This document shows positions 1-7,809 of a DNA stretch of 39,264 nt, one piece after another. The notes under the pieces are model-generated. The model saw only the letters and a program-made list of their open reading frames with translations, had not been told where the DNA came from and did not search any database. Position numbers and translations under genes: made by a program. Position 1 is the first letter of the stretch. The number at the start of each line of letters is the position of its first letter. Source of the stretch: Nitrospirota bacterium (GTDB taxonomy: Bacteria > Nitrospirota > Thermodesulfovibrionia > UBA6902); contig JACQZG010000025.1 of the NCBI GenBank assembly GCA_016213935.1, positions 1 through 39,264 on the forward strand, read 5' to 3'.

Positions 1-175
1 AGACCTTATCTTTTACTGCTTTAAATACTGAAAACAACAACAGCGTAATTATAACCACCCACATCAAATACTCCTGCCCCGCCGCCGCTACTCCTCCTAT
101 CCCCGGCACAGGCACGTGCATCAAAAGTAAAAAAATAAGGGTGAGTAAAATGAAAAAGGGGCTTTGTGTAATCAA
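1..175 (-). CDS. Partial hydrophobic membrane protein (cut by window edge)
   Basis: An open frame runs from near position 175 off the left edge on the minus strand. It encodes a very hydrophobic segment (PFFILLTLIFLLLMHVP), a short loop, and a second segment (MWVVIITLLLF). It lies just downstream of the ligase gene at 201-1973. No ATG or GTG starts the frame here; the only plausible starts are TTG at 175 or an ATT a few codons upstream, preceded by AAGGA. It may be a real partial gene with a rare start, the tail of a decayed gene, or chance. The family is not recognised. Confidence 0.3.
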   Translation of the reverse strand, partial: MITQSPFFILLTLIFLLLMHVPVPGIGGVAAAGQEYLMWVVIITLLLFSVFKAVKDKV

Positions 176-200
176 AATGACAATGATATCCTTAACATTC

Positions 201-1973
201 TTATTGATTATCCATTAAGCCGAGTTCCTTGTTTGTCTCTTTCAAAAGAGAGTTGTCCGGATAAAGGCTCAATCCCTCATCAAGCATGGCATAAGCCTCT
301 TTTTTTCTGCCGAGGATAAAGAGTGCGCGTGCTTCTCCTTCAAAAAGCATAAAGTGCGGAAAATGCTTTCTTTCCTCTTCTGCCCATTCAACGTAATTTA
401 ACAGAAAGTTATTATCATTCTTTTTCAACGCCGCCCCAAGCCTGATGTCCATAAGCATGCGCCGGGTAAATTGGCCGAGGTATAGATTATTAAGCGCCGG
501 CTTAATAATCTCAGTCCTGTTCACCCCCTCTGAGGTCAAAAGGCGGTAGTACTCTGTCAGATCAGCGTTTGCCTTTAACGTCCTGAAGAGGAAAATGTTT
601 ATCAATACGACAATGCATGCGGCAACCGCAAAAAGCGCTTTGCGCAGAAGGTTTGCCTTAGGCATGATTACCGAGTGTGTAAAAAAAGATGAAGGAAGAT
701 AGAGTAAAAAGAGAAAAAGGAGCCAATGCGCGGCGGATTGATAAAACGGGAACTCTACCTGCGAATGAAGCCCTATAGGAAGCAGAAGAGAGGCATAGAG
801 GCCGCCCTTCTCCCTGCCGAGCCTGAAGAGATAAAGCGCAAAAACAGATATCAATATCAGAAGCCCCGCGCCTCCGGCAATCCCTGACTCTATCAGGATG
901 CTCAGGAATTCATTATGAGGATGGTTAGTGAATGTTCCGATACTGACAGCCCTGTCAAACCTTTCCGCCGCCGCCACCCTTCTGTAGTACACATATTTGC
1001 TGATAAAGCCGTCGGGCCCGTGCCCTAACAGCGGCTTATCCTTAAACATCTCATATGACGTCCTGTACATAAGGAGTCTCGGGTCAGAATCCTTCTCTCC
1101 TGTAAGGCTTTCGACAGTAACTCTGAGCTTTCCAGCGGTGGAAAATACACCGCGCTCTTTCTGATATATGAATTTCTCTGTTATGAAGTTTGAGCCGAAG
1201 CCTAACGCTATCGCAAGGAGCCAAACGGCAAGATAACCCGGCGCCTTTCTGTAAGAGGCCTGTTTTGCGAAGAAGAGCACGCCGCATCCAAGCACTAAGC
1301 CTATCAGCCCTGTCCTCGAGCCTGTGAGAAAGAGGGTAAAGGAGATGACGCCGCTCATAAGATAAAAGAGCATTTTAAAATGCCGCTTAAGGGAGTCAAA
1401 GAAAGAGCCGCTTACGGCAAACAGTGATATCACCAGCGAAGTCGCAAGAAAAGAGGCGAGGAGGTTGTGATGCTGAAAATTCCCGTATATGATTCCGGGC
1501 GTTGAATAGGCGACAAACGGGATCCTGAGTCCGGGCAGAAAATACTGAAACAATCCGATGCACGCCTCGATAAATCCCGAAATAAATATCACATAAAGAA
1601 GCCTCTCTTTCTCATCATCATTTAACTCCAATTGGTGCAGGGAGAGGAAGAATAGCATCCCGCCTGTCAAGCCGGCCTTTCTGAATATAAAAGAAGGCAT
1701 GTCGTATATGGGATTAAAGAAGGCCGGAAGAATTACGAGGCAGAGAAAAACGGCGATGTAAGGAGTGATATGAGGGGAAACATACCTGGCGCCGTCATAA
1801 AAGAAAACCCTGATAAAGGAAGAGAAGAAAAGGAGCGAGGCGGCCATCCACGCCATGTAAGAAACCGGGGTGGCTGTTGAACTGCCGATGTTTCTGATAC
1901 TGATGTGAATGAGAAGGAGAAAGAAGAGATAAAGCAATGCGATAGAGAAATTTCTGGGCGTTTCTTTATTCAT
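201..1973 (-). CDS. O-antigen ligase / PglL-like O-oligosaccharyltransferase family membrane protein
   Basis: A polytopic inner-membrane protein of about 590 residues with roughly a dozen hydrophobic segments. The Wzy/WaaL/PglL superfamily signs are visible: QHHN after a hydrophobic stretch, TGSRTG in a cytosolic turn, HPHNEF at the start of the large periplasmic loop (around residue 344), and an H-x3-EFP motif (around residue 402). The last resembles the Wzy_C_2 region of pilin-glycosylating PglL enzymes. The C-terminus after the last membrane segment is soluble and helical, with a TPR-like stretch. Family members transfer lipid-linked glycans onto lipid A, polymer or protein. Position directly after five pilin-like genes makes protein O-glycosylation of pilins a reasonable inference, not proven. 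I chose the ATG at 1973: a TTG frame extension to 1991 would overlap the candidate -10 box. Confidence 0.75.
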   Translation of the reverse strand: MNKETPRNFSIALLYLFFLLLIHISIRNIGSSTATPVSYMAWMAASLLFFSSFIRVFFYDGARYVSPHITPYIAVFLCLVILPAFFNPIYDMPSFIFRKAGLTGGMLFFLSLHQLELNDDEKERLLYVIFISGFIEACIGLFQYFLPGLRIPFVAYSTPGIIYGNFQHHNLLASFLATSLVISLFAVSGSFFDSLKRHFKMLFYLMSGVISFTLFLTGSRTGLIGLVLGCGVLFFAKQASYRKAPGYLAVWLLAIALGFGSNFITEKFIYQKERGVFSTAGKLRVTVESLTGEKDSDPRLLMYRTSYEMFKDKPLLGHGPDGFISKYVYYRRVAAAERFDRAVSIGTFTNHPHNEFLSILIESGIAGGAGLLILISVFALYLFRLGREKGGLYASLLLPIGLHSQVEFPFYQSAAHWLLFLFLLYLPSSFFTHSVIMPKANLLRKALFAVAACIVVLINIFLFRTLKANADLTEYYRLLTSEGVNRTEIIKPALNNLYLGQFTRRMLMDIRLGAALKKNDNNFLLNYVEWAEEERKHFPHFMLFEGEARALFILGRKKEAYAMLDEGLSLYPDNSLLKETNKELGLMDNQ

Positions 1974-1981
1974 GCAGGTAA

Positions 1982-2010
1982 AAGATAACAAAATTCATTA
2001 CCCATGTCAA
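1982..2010 (-). promoter_or_regulatory. Sigma70-type promoter for the ligase gene
   Basis: On the minus strand TTGACA (2005-2010) is separated by 17 bases from TATCTT (1982-1987). The -10 box ends only 8 bases before the ATG at 1973, so a transcript from here would be leaderless or nearly so. No Shine-Dalgarno sequence is visible, which fits. Confidence 0.45.
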
Positions 2011-2060
2011 AAGAAAAACCTGTGGAAGTTAAAATGGAAATGTGATTGATTGCAGCGCGA

Positions 2061-2612
2061 TTATCTCCGGCGGTTGTCAGTGTAATGCACAAGAGCTGCG
2101 CTTTTGCCCGATTCCCAGTCAACTTTATCATTCGCGTCAAAGCCTGCTACCGCCGCGCTCTCGCCCGAACCTTCGATAGAGACGCGGGACACTGCCAAAA
2201 CGCTGCCGGCCTTTCCGTCCCCCTCGCCATCTATGACAAAATCAAATGACTCAACATACTTGAGCTTCTTGCCTGAGAAAGCCTCGGAGCAGGCGCTGTC
2301 TGCGCATATAACAAAAAAATTCTCTTTTCTTCCGTCAGGCCTGTAGTAGACCCAGAATGTGAGGTTCCCTATAATCATAGGGTTTGAAGGCGGAAGGCTC
2401 TGAATGCCGGATTCAGAAGCGCGCGAGCTTTTCCCTTTAATAAAATAGTAATCTTTTGCCGCCTCCTCCCATTTACGTACATTATTCTCAAACTTCTTGA
2501 GCTTCGCATCCTCTATCATATCCCATCCCTTTAAGAGGGCAAGAAGAATAATACTAATAGAGGCGACTAATACGACTATATCAGTTATACCAAATCCCTT
2601 TTGATTATTCAT
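2061..2612 (-). CDS. Type IV pilin-like protein with Asp at +5
   Basis: 183 residues starting with a short basic leader and KGFGITD, then a hydrophobic helix, as in class III signal-peptide prepilins cleaved by PilD between Gly and Phe. The usual Glu at +5 of the mature protein is Asp here (F-G-I-T-D). The C-terminal half carries the motif block shared by its paralogues upstream: VICA-x3-C (likely disulfide), KYVESFD, IDG-x2-DG, and ALVHY near the end. It is the last and most divergent gene of the minus-strand pilin run, 91 bases after its neighbour, with no strong Shine-Dalgarno. A minor or specialised pilin, or a decaying copy, are both possible. Confidence 0.8.
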   Translation of the reverse strand: MNNQKGFGITDIVVLVASISIILLALLKGWDMIEDAKLKKFENNVRKWEEAAKDYYFIKGKSSRASESGIQSLPPSNPMIIGNLTFWVYYRPDGRKENFFVICADSACSEAFSGKKLKYVESFDFVIDGEGDGKAGSVLAVSRVSIEGSGESAAVAGFDANDKVDWESGKSAALVHYTDNRRR

Positions 2613-2703
2613 ATGATATGGCTCTGATTTTCTGAAAAGGCCGCGTAATGGTTAAGAATCCGGCTGTTAAGTAAAAAGGCGGGCACCTTTAGGATGTAAT
2701 CTC

Positions 2704-3351
2704 TCAGATATGCTGGTCTATGTAGTATATGAGCGCCTTAGTTGTGCCTGAAGTCCACGAGGTGCTTGGAGGCACAGACTTTACTGTCCTGTCATTGCTC
2801 ACTCCTGCACCTGCCGGGTCGAGGACCGGGGAATCAGACCCTGCCCTCACTCTGCCGTCATTACCGTCAATCTGGCCGTCAATAACAGCGTCAAGAAATT
2901 CAACATACTTCATGTTGCCAGCCCCCTCATTTCCCTCAAAAGGCAAAGAACAGTCATCGTTTGCGCATATAACCATTACATTTTTTTTACTTGTCTCAGC
3001 ACCGTCATAACCCCAGTAAAGCCAGAAATTCAGGCTGCCAGCAACTAATGGGTTCGATTTGGGAGGATTAATAAGGTTCGCGCTTTGTATGGCTAATGTC
3101 CCGGGTATAACACCTGTGGACTCATCGCCAATAATGCCATTGTTGTTTGTATCTCCTGGAAAGTTGCCTTTCCTCTCAAGAAAGAGCCATGCCGTGGTCC
3201 TCCAGTGCCTCACCTCTGTCTCAAACCTCTTCATGCGTGAAGACTCAATAACATCCTGCCCTTTAAGCACGATGCTGATTATTATCCCGATGATGACAAG
3301 TATGAGGGCAAGCTCTATAAGTGAAAATCCCTTCTCTTCCCTGAGGTTCAT
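2704..3351 (-). CDS. Type IV pilin-like protein
   Basis: 215 residues. The prepilin motif EKGFSLIELALILVII is complete, including Glu at +5, so it should be processed by a PilD-type peptidase and assembled by a type IV pilus or type II secretion-like machine. The helix continues to ESSRMKRFETEVRHW. A calcium-loop-like segment, DTNNNGIIGDE, follows, then the shared C-terminal block (MVICAND-DC, KYVEFLD, IDG-x2-DG, ALIYYID). The start is supported by AGGAG nine bases upstream. It has its own promoter (3400-3427) and sits downstream of the terminator at 3450-3485, so it is transcribed separately from the next pilin gene upstream. Confidence 0.88.
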   Translation of the reverse strand: MNLREEKGFSLIELALILVIIGIIISIVLKGQDVIESSRMKRFETEVRHWRTTAWLFLERKGNFPGDTNNNGIIGDESTGVIPGTLAIQSANLINPPKSNPLVAGSLNFWLYWGYDGAETSKKNVMVICANDDCSLPFEGNEGAGNMKYVEFLDAVIDGQIDGNDGRVRAGSDSPVLDPAGAGVSNDRTVKSVPPSTSWTSGTTKALIYYIDQHI

Positions 3352-3399
3352 CTTATCTTTCTCCTATTAATGATTAACACTTAACGTATTTTACAATTA

Positions 3400-3427
3400 A
3401 TTATATCATAGCAATAATATAAGTCAA
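3400..3427 (-). promoter_or_regulatory. Sigma70-type promoter for the pilin gene at 2704-3351
   Basis: Minus strand TTGACT (3422-3427), 16-base spacer, TATAAT (3400-3405). The -10 is a perfect consensus. Unlike the promoters of the other three pilin genes, it lacks the shared motif upstream of the -35. Confidence 0.65.
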
Positions 3428-3449
3428 TCAATAATATCCCTTTTTACAT

Positions 3450-3485
3450 AAAAAAACTGACGGGGGCTTTCGCCCCCGTCAGTTT
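3450..3485 (-). terminator. Strong intrinsic terminator after the pilin gene at 3528-4169
   Basis: A perfect 14-bp stem (3454-3467 with 3472-3485, AAACTGACGGGGGC) with a GAAA tetraloop in the minus-strand transcript, followed by a run of Ts. It isolates the gene at 3528-4169 as a monocistronic unit, which suits a highly expressed structural pilin. Confidence 0.92.
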
Positions 3486-3527
3486 CCAAGCCATCTTCAC
3501 TTCTGCTATAAACAATCAGCGTGCAGA

Positions 3528-4169
3528 TTAGTTTCCTCTGTCAAAGAAATAGACAATCGCACGGCTTGAGGTTGCACAGGTTTGGCCAGCGGGAGTAACA
3601 ACAGCCGTAACATGTCTCTCATTTGTGTCTGCTGAAGAGCTGACAACCAGAGTCGGCTGGCCGTCATTACAAGTCACGTTACCGTCTGAACCGACTGTGC
3701 CGTCAATAATGGTATCAAATGATTCAACATACTTCACATACGTATCATCAAACGTTGTATTACAATCAACCGCTGCGCATACCACCATCACATTTTTGGG
3801 CGTTCCTGTGCCGTCATTGCCGAAATATACCCACCACTGCAAGCTTCCAATCGTCAATGGGTTGTCATCAGGATTGTTGATGAAGTTTGCGGCTTCGATA
3901 TATTCCCCAGCAGAGAGGGATGTGGCAACATCGCCGATTATGCCGTTTGCGTCAGAGTCGTCCGGGAATATACCTTTTCTGTCAACATATGTCCAGACAG
4001 AGGTCTCCCATTCCCTTAATGTGTTGTCAAATCTCTTGATGCGGGCTGATTCGATAAGGTCCTGTCCCTTCAGAACGGCGCCGATGATGATACCGATTAT
4101 GACAAGGACGATCGCAAGTTCGATCAGCGTGAAACCTTTTTCTTCTCTCATTTTCTGAAACGCTTTCAT
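3528..4169 (-). CDS. Type IV pilin, candidate major pilin of the cluster
   Basis: 213 residues with a textbook prepilin start, EKGFTLIELAIVLVIIGIII (Glu +5), and a long helix to ESARIKRFDNTLREW. A DSDANGIIGD loop resembling a calcium-binding turn follows, then the cluster's C-terminal block: MVVCAAVDC, KYVESFD, IIDG, SRAIVYFFD. The ATG at 4169 follows AAAAGGAGGAAA, the best ribosome-binding site in the pilin set. It has its own promoter, a leader of about 130 bases and a very strong terminator, so it is probably the major subunit. That ranking is inference from expression signals only; no pilus assembly genes (pilB, pilC, pilQ) are in the window. Confidence 0.88.
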   Translation of the reverse strand: MKAFQKMREEKGFTLIELAIVLVIIGIIIGAVLKGQDLIESARIKRFDNTLREWETSVWTYVDRKGIFPDDSDANGIIGDVATSLSAGEYIEAANFINNPDDNPLTIGSLQWWVYFGNDGTGTPKNVMVVCAAVDCNTTFDDTYVKYVESFDTIIDGTVGSDGNVTCNDGQPTLVVSSSADTNERHVTAVVTPAGQTCATSSRAIVYFFDRGN

Positions 4170-4193
4170 CTCTTTTTCCTCCTTTTAGTTTTC

Positions 4194-4215
4194 CGCGGCG
4201 GTATTATTTGCCGCG
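4194..4215 (-). promoter_or_regulatory. Hairpin in the 5' leader of the pilin gene
   Basis: Inverted repeat CGCGGC / GCCGCG (4194-4199 with 4210-4215) with a 10-base loop, about 10 bases upstream of the Shine-Dalgarno of the gene at 3528-4169. It lies in the roughly 130-base leader transcribed from the promoter at 4303-4331. A role in mRNA stability or translation is inferred. Confidence 0.5.
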
Positions 4216-4302
4216 AGTGTTAATATTTTTGCCTGACGATCTGAAAAATTTTGCTCCTTTTTCACCTCCCTTTATTTTAATTTTTCTGCTCTATCTGACT
4301 CC

Positions 4303-4331
4303 AATATAAAACAGCCTTTTGTTGCCGTCAA
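4303..4331 (-). promoter_or_regulatory. Sigma70-type promoter for the pilin gene at 3528-4169, with shared upstream motif
   Basis: Minus strand TTGACG (4326-4331), 17-base spacer, TATATT (4303-4308). Immediately upstream is CTTAGTCAG, giving CTTAGTCAGTTGACGGCA. The same string with one change precedes the pilin gene at 4377-5000, and a looser copy precedes the one at 5161-5787. The motif therefore looks like a common operator or activator site. Confidence 0.65.
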
Positions 4332-4376
4332 CTGACTAAGATTGAGACATGTCTAATAATGAAACAGTGCGGGCTA

Positions 4377-5000
4377 TTACAGCGCGTAATAAATTGTCAC
4401 TATAGACTCAGGGTCTGTTGTATAGTCAGCGCTGCCCTGAACCATACCTGTGTTATACACCCCGTCATCAAACTTGTTATCTATAACTTCAGCAATCTCG
4501 CTTCTTAAGTTTGTAATTCCTATATAATTCCTGACCCCGATTATGCCGAATTCAGCCATACCGCCTCCGTCAGCCGAACTGTTCCATATCCAGATTATCC
4601 CGCCGAGAGCATGAATAGGCAAAGCGCCTGTGCCGCTATCAGACGGGTCTCCCTGCACCATCAGCGCCGCCCTGAGCGCCTGCCATGCTTCATTGCACTC
4701 CTGTCCGTCCGCAGGGTTAGAGTCGCAGTTAGCTCCCCCTATATAGCTGTCGCCGTTGCCATTAGCCACCCCGGCCCACCTCCCGCTTGCGTTCTCGTCG
4801 TCCCCAGGATACGCGCTGTATAAATCATAATAAGCGTTATAAGCTGAAGATACAGACTCGATATCCCCTATGACCCTCTTTATCTTCGCGTTCTCAAGGA
4901 TAGCCTTGCCTTTAACAAGCGCGGCAATAAGCAGGCCTATTATGACCAACACTATGGAAAGCTCAACCAGAGAAAAACCTTTATTATGATTTGATTTCAT
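4377..5000 (-). CDS. Type IV pilin-like protein (divergent C-terminus)
   Basis: 207 residues. Leader and helix are canonical (KGFSLVELSIVLVIIGLLI, Glu +5, then KGKAILENAKIKR). The globular part differs from its neighbours. It has YPGDDENASG, a Cys pair (ANCDSN and GQECNEAW) and a C-terminal VIDNKFDDG motif, the IDxKxDDG turn common in type IV pilins, ending TIYYAL. It lacks the VICA-x3-C block of the other four genes, so it probably fills a different position such as a minor or tip subunit. No clear Shine-Dalgarno precedes the ATG. The promoter lies about 50-90 bases upstream. Confidence 0.85.
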   Translation of the reverse strand: MKSNHNKGFSLVELSIVLVIIGLLIAALVKGKAILENAKIKRVIGDIESVSSAYNAYYDLYSAYPGDDENASGRWAGVANGNGDSYIGGANCDSNPADGQECNEAWQALRAALMVQGDPSDSGTGALPIHALGGIIWIWNSSADGGGMAEFGIIGVRNYIGITNLRSEIAEVIDNKFDDGVYNTGMVQGSADYTTDPESIVTIYYAL

Positions 5001-5047
5001 TTAATTAATCAGAAACAGAAAGTAACCCCATGCGGCTTAATAGTTAA

Positions 5048-5090
5048 AGACTATTCGATATGGTTAATGCCGTCAACTGTCTAAGAATTT
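5048..5090 (-). promoter_or_regulatory. Promoter region with shared motif, pilin gene at 4377-5000
   Basis: Minus strand TTGACG (5071-5076), 17-base spacer, TAGTCT (5048-5053), a poor -10. Upstream is AATTCTTAGACAG, so the core CTTAGACAGTTGACGGCA is nearly identical to the element at 4326-4340. A weak -10 next to a conserved upstream element is what an activator-dependent promoter would look like (inference). Confidence 0.5.
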
Positions 5091-5160
5091 GACAGAATAT
5101 GGAGGACATGGTTCAGCTTGCGAAGACCTCATTGGGGATTAGCCAAGTAAAAACAATGGG

Positions 5161-5787
5161 TTACTGCCTGTAGTCGTCGAAATAATACGCGGCGCCTACA
5201 TATATGGAATTATTCCAATCAGCAGAATTGTCGCCTTCTCTCACATCGAGGACCGCTTCGCCGTCACACTTAAGGGTTACGCCCGCGACGCCGTTAAAGT
5301 TGCCCGCCAAGGCATCGGCTGAACCGTCGACAAGTTTATCGGCAGTCTGCATAATTAATGCCTCTTCATTTGTTAAAGGCTTCTCACATTCCGAAGAAGG
5401 GCATATAATGAATACATTCCTGTCCTTTCCTTTAACAGTGTCATGCCCTATTTTTATATTAAAAACCGAATCTCCAATGTCAATCTTCTTTTGAGATTCG
5501 GCAATGACCTCGGACCTTATAAGGTCTTTTATCGGGGAAACCGGCTCATTCTCATCAGCTATAATCCCATTCCCGTTAGCGTCGCCGGCAAGCCTGTCAA
5601 GCCTGAAATAATAATTAAGCTCGGCAGACTCCCACTTCCTGCACCATTGTACCAGATCGCCCGCCCTCGATTTTATCAGAAAATCACTGAAGTAAAAGAA
5701 GCCGAAGGCGGCAAGGCTTACTGTCAATATAAGCAAGATGGTCAAAACTATCAAAAAGCCCGATTCATTTAAATCGCAGTTTCGCAT
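5161..5787 (-). CDS. Degenerate pilin-like protein lacking Glu +5
   Basis: 208 residues. The N-terminus reads ESGFLIVLTILLILTVSLAA, so the Gly-Phe cleavage context and hydrophobic helix remain but position +5 is Leu. The helix exits into RKWESAELNYYF, aligning with the neighbours' REWETSVW segment. A DANGNGIIADENE loop, IICPSSEC and LVDG-x-AD then follow the order of the paralogues, and the protein ends YYFDDYRQ. It is clearly homologous to them. Loss of Glu +5 is also seen in GspK-type minor pseudopilins that cap the fibre, so a tip role is possible; a degenerating copy is the alternative. It has its own promoter and lies next to the two-component genes. Confidence 0.75.
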   Translation of the reverse strand: MRNCDLNESGFLIVLTILLILTVSLAAFGFFYFSDFLIKSRAGDLVQWCRKWESAELNYYFRLDRLAGDANGNGIIADENEPVSPIKDLIRSEVIAESQKKIDIGDSVFNIKIGHDTVKGKDRNVFIICPSSECEKPLTNEEALIMQTADKLVDGSADALAGNFNGVAGVTLKCDGEAVLDVREGDNSADWNNSIYVGAAYYFDDYRQ

Positions 5788-5864
5788 TTACATTAACCTT
5801 AAGCCAGTTCGCGTTAACTTCGGTTTGTCAGATAACCTACAAATAAGGCAGGATGGCTTTTACT

Positions 5865-5893
5865 ATGATATTAATATTCAATTAAGAGGTCAA
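5865..5893 (-). promoter_or_regulatory. Sigma70-type promoter for the pilin-like gene at 5161-5787
   Basis: Minus strand TTGACC (5888-5893), 17-base spacer, TATCAT (5865-5870). The upstream string ATTATTAGACGG is a looser version of the element found before the two other pilin promoters at 4326 and 5071. Confidence 0.6.
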
Positions 5894-5913
5894 CCGTCTA
5901 ATAATTTTACATC

Positions 5914-7809
5914 CTATTTAAAAAGGTGATATTGGCCCGCAGGGAGTTTAACGATAAAACAGACCCCGCCCGGGAGATTATCAACCAAGATAGACCCCTT
6001 CTGCGACTCAATAAACTCTTTCGCCTGATATAGGCCTATGCCTATTCCACCCTTTTTTGTCGTGAAGAAAGGCTCAAATATCCTTGCCTTAAACTCTTCG
6101 TTGATTGGCGGCCCGTTATCGCATATTGAAAGAACGTAATTTTCATCGACCCTCCTGCCCTCTATATTTATCTTCATATCCGTATTCTCAAAAGATTTAT
6201 CATGCGCGTTGCGCAGGATATTCTCAACGGCAATCATGACGGTCGCCTTATCGGCATATACCCTGTCATCGCCCTCAAACCGCATCTCGAATAAATGCTT
6301 TTTATGAAATATGCTCAGGATCTCTTCCACCACCTCCTTGAGCGAAAACACGGCAGGGTTGTTCCCTTCCCTGAGTATCCCTATGGTATTAAGTATCTTC
6401 TCCGCCCTTTTGACGATGTGAGGGACTGTCAGGCGAAAATCTGCCATGAATTCATCCACCTCCGAAGGCTGAACCCTGGAGATATTCTTCTGAAGCATGT
6501 TGAGAGTATGGCATATATTCTTTAAATCATGTATCAGAAAAAGCTTCAGCCTTTCCGCTATCTCGAGCTTCTCCCTGAAGATTCTGGTACGGTTCAGGTA
6601 CATATCCGAGGCCATCCTGAAAACCAGGTCTGAAATTAATTTCAGATTGAGCCTGTCGTCCTCGTCGAAAACCTCTTTTCCGTAATAAGCAATCGATATC
6701 CTCGCAGGCCCCGCCTCGTCAGAAAAGACAAGAGGAAGCATTTTTTCTTCCGTATCGCCTATCCGCTCCTCAATCTTTTCATCTCCGGCTTTAAACATGA
6801 AGAGAATGCCCGAGAAAGGATAACCTTCAAACAGATAATTCAAAACCTCTTTAATGAAATAATTGATACTGTCACTGCTCTTCTGCTGGAGGGAAAATAT
6901 ATGAGTGAGTATCTCATGAAGGTTATATTTGCTGACATAGAGATTCCGCAGAAGAAAAAATTTGACCCTGTGCCTTGCCGCGCGGCTGAAGAGAAGCGTG
7001 CCCGATATTATTATGAATCCGGATACTAAAACTATCCTTACATAAAAAAGAAAGAGTTCCTGCGTGGAATAACGGTCAAGATAGACAAGGATTACGCCGT
7101 AAATGATAAGGCTGATAAGCAGGAGTGTTTTCCACAGCATATCCGCGGATGCCCTGACCCTGAAAACGAAGAGTTCGCCCCTGAGAAGCACCCCGAAGCC
7201 CGCCGACGACGCAAGAAGCGAGGAGAGAGGCAGAGCATAAGGGTATCTCAGGACAAAAAACGGATTAAGGGATAATGCCAGGGCAATGACTTTGACATAA
7301 AGAACATAGATGAAAAGCCTGTCAAAGGCCGGCAGGTTTTTTCTTTTGCGGATAAGGTTCAGGTTCAAAAGAGAGAAAAAGACGATTCCCACGCCGGCAA
7401 CGATCGGGATTGAATGGTAAACTTCAGGAAGGAGAAAGACCGATACAAGGATAGAGGCTAAGGCGAGATGGCCGAATGACGCGTATTTAATAAAGGTATC
7501 GAGCCATTCGTAAAGAGATGAACGAACGGCCCTCCTGTTTTCCGGAAGCATTTCCTCATCCTTCAGAGAAAAAGACCTGCTTCTGGGAGTTGCTCTCATG
7601 ACAGAGAGGATAAAAACGAACAAAAAGAGTAGCGCGAGATATGAAACAATGTGATAAAGGTAAATGAGGTAATAATAAACTACCGTCAGGAGAATGATGT
7701 CAGCGGCAAAAAAGAGTATTATCGCCCGGTTCTTCTTGTACGTCCGGGTTATTATAAGAGAAAGCAGGCCGGCGGCGGAAGCTATCGCTAAGAGGATAAG
7801 GGGCTTCAT
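5914..7809 (-). CDS. Membrane histidine kinase, PrsK-like
   Basis: 631 residues. The N-terminal half carries about eight to nine hydrophobic segments. A GAF-like region (FLKEVLNYLFEG to LNLKLISDLV, roughly residues 310-390) is followed by the dimerisation H-box LFLIHDLKNICHTLNML (His near residue 427) and a HATPase domain with N-box NILRNAHDK, ICDNGPPI and GIGIGLY. The HDLKN box and the long polytopic sensor closely resemble PrsK, the kinase of PEP-CTERM/exosortase systems (family knowledge). No exosortase or PEP-CTERM protein is visible here. It overlaps the response regulator gene by 4 bases (ATGA), so the two are co-translated partners. Its likely targets, judged only by position, are the pilin genes and the ligase. 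Confidence 0.82.
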   Translation of the reverse strand: MKPLILLAIASAAGLLSLIITRTYKKNRAIILFFAADIILLTVVYYYLIYLYHIVSYLALLFLFVFILSVMRATPRSRSFSLKDEEMLPENRRAVRSSLYEWLDTFIKYASFGHLALASILVSVFLLPEVYHSIPIVAGVGIVFFSLLNLNLIRKRKNLPAFDRLFIYVLYVKVIALALSLNPFFVLRYPYALPLSSLLASSAGFGVLLRGELFVFRVRASADMLWKTLLLISLIIYGVILVYLDRYSTQELFLFYVRIVLVSGFIIISGTLLFSRAARHRVKFFLLRNLYVSKYNLHEILTHIFSLQQKSSDSINYFIKEVLNYLFEGYPFSGILFMFKAGDEKIEERIGDTEEKMLPLVFSDEAGPARISIAYYGKEVFDEDDRLNLKLISDLVFRMASDMYLNRTRIFREKLEIAERLKLFLIHDLKNICHTLNMLQKNISRVQPSEVDEFMADFRLTVPHIVKRAEKILNTIGILREGNNPAVFSLKEVVEEILSIFHKKHLFEMRFEGDDRVYADKATVMIAVENILRNAHDKSFENTDMKINIEGRRVDENYVLSICDNGPPINEEFKARIFEPFFTTKKGGIGIGLYQAKEFIESQKGSILVDNLPGGVCFIVKLPAGQYHLFK

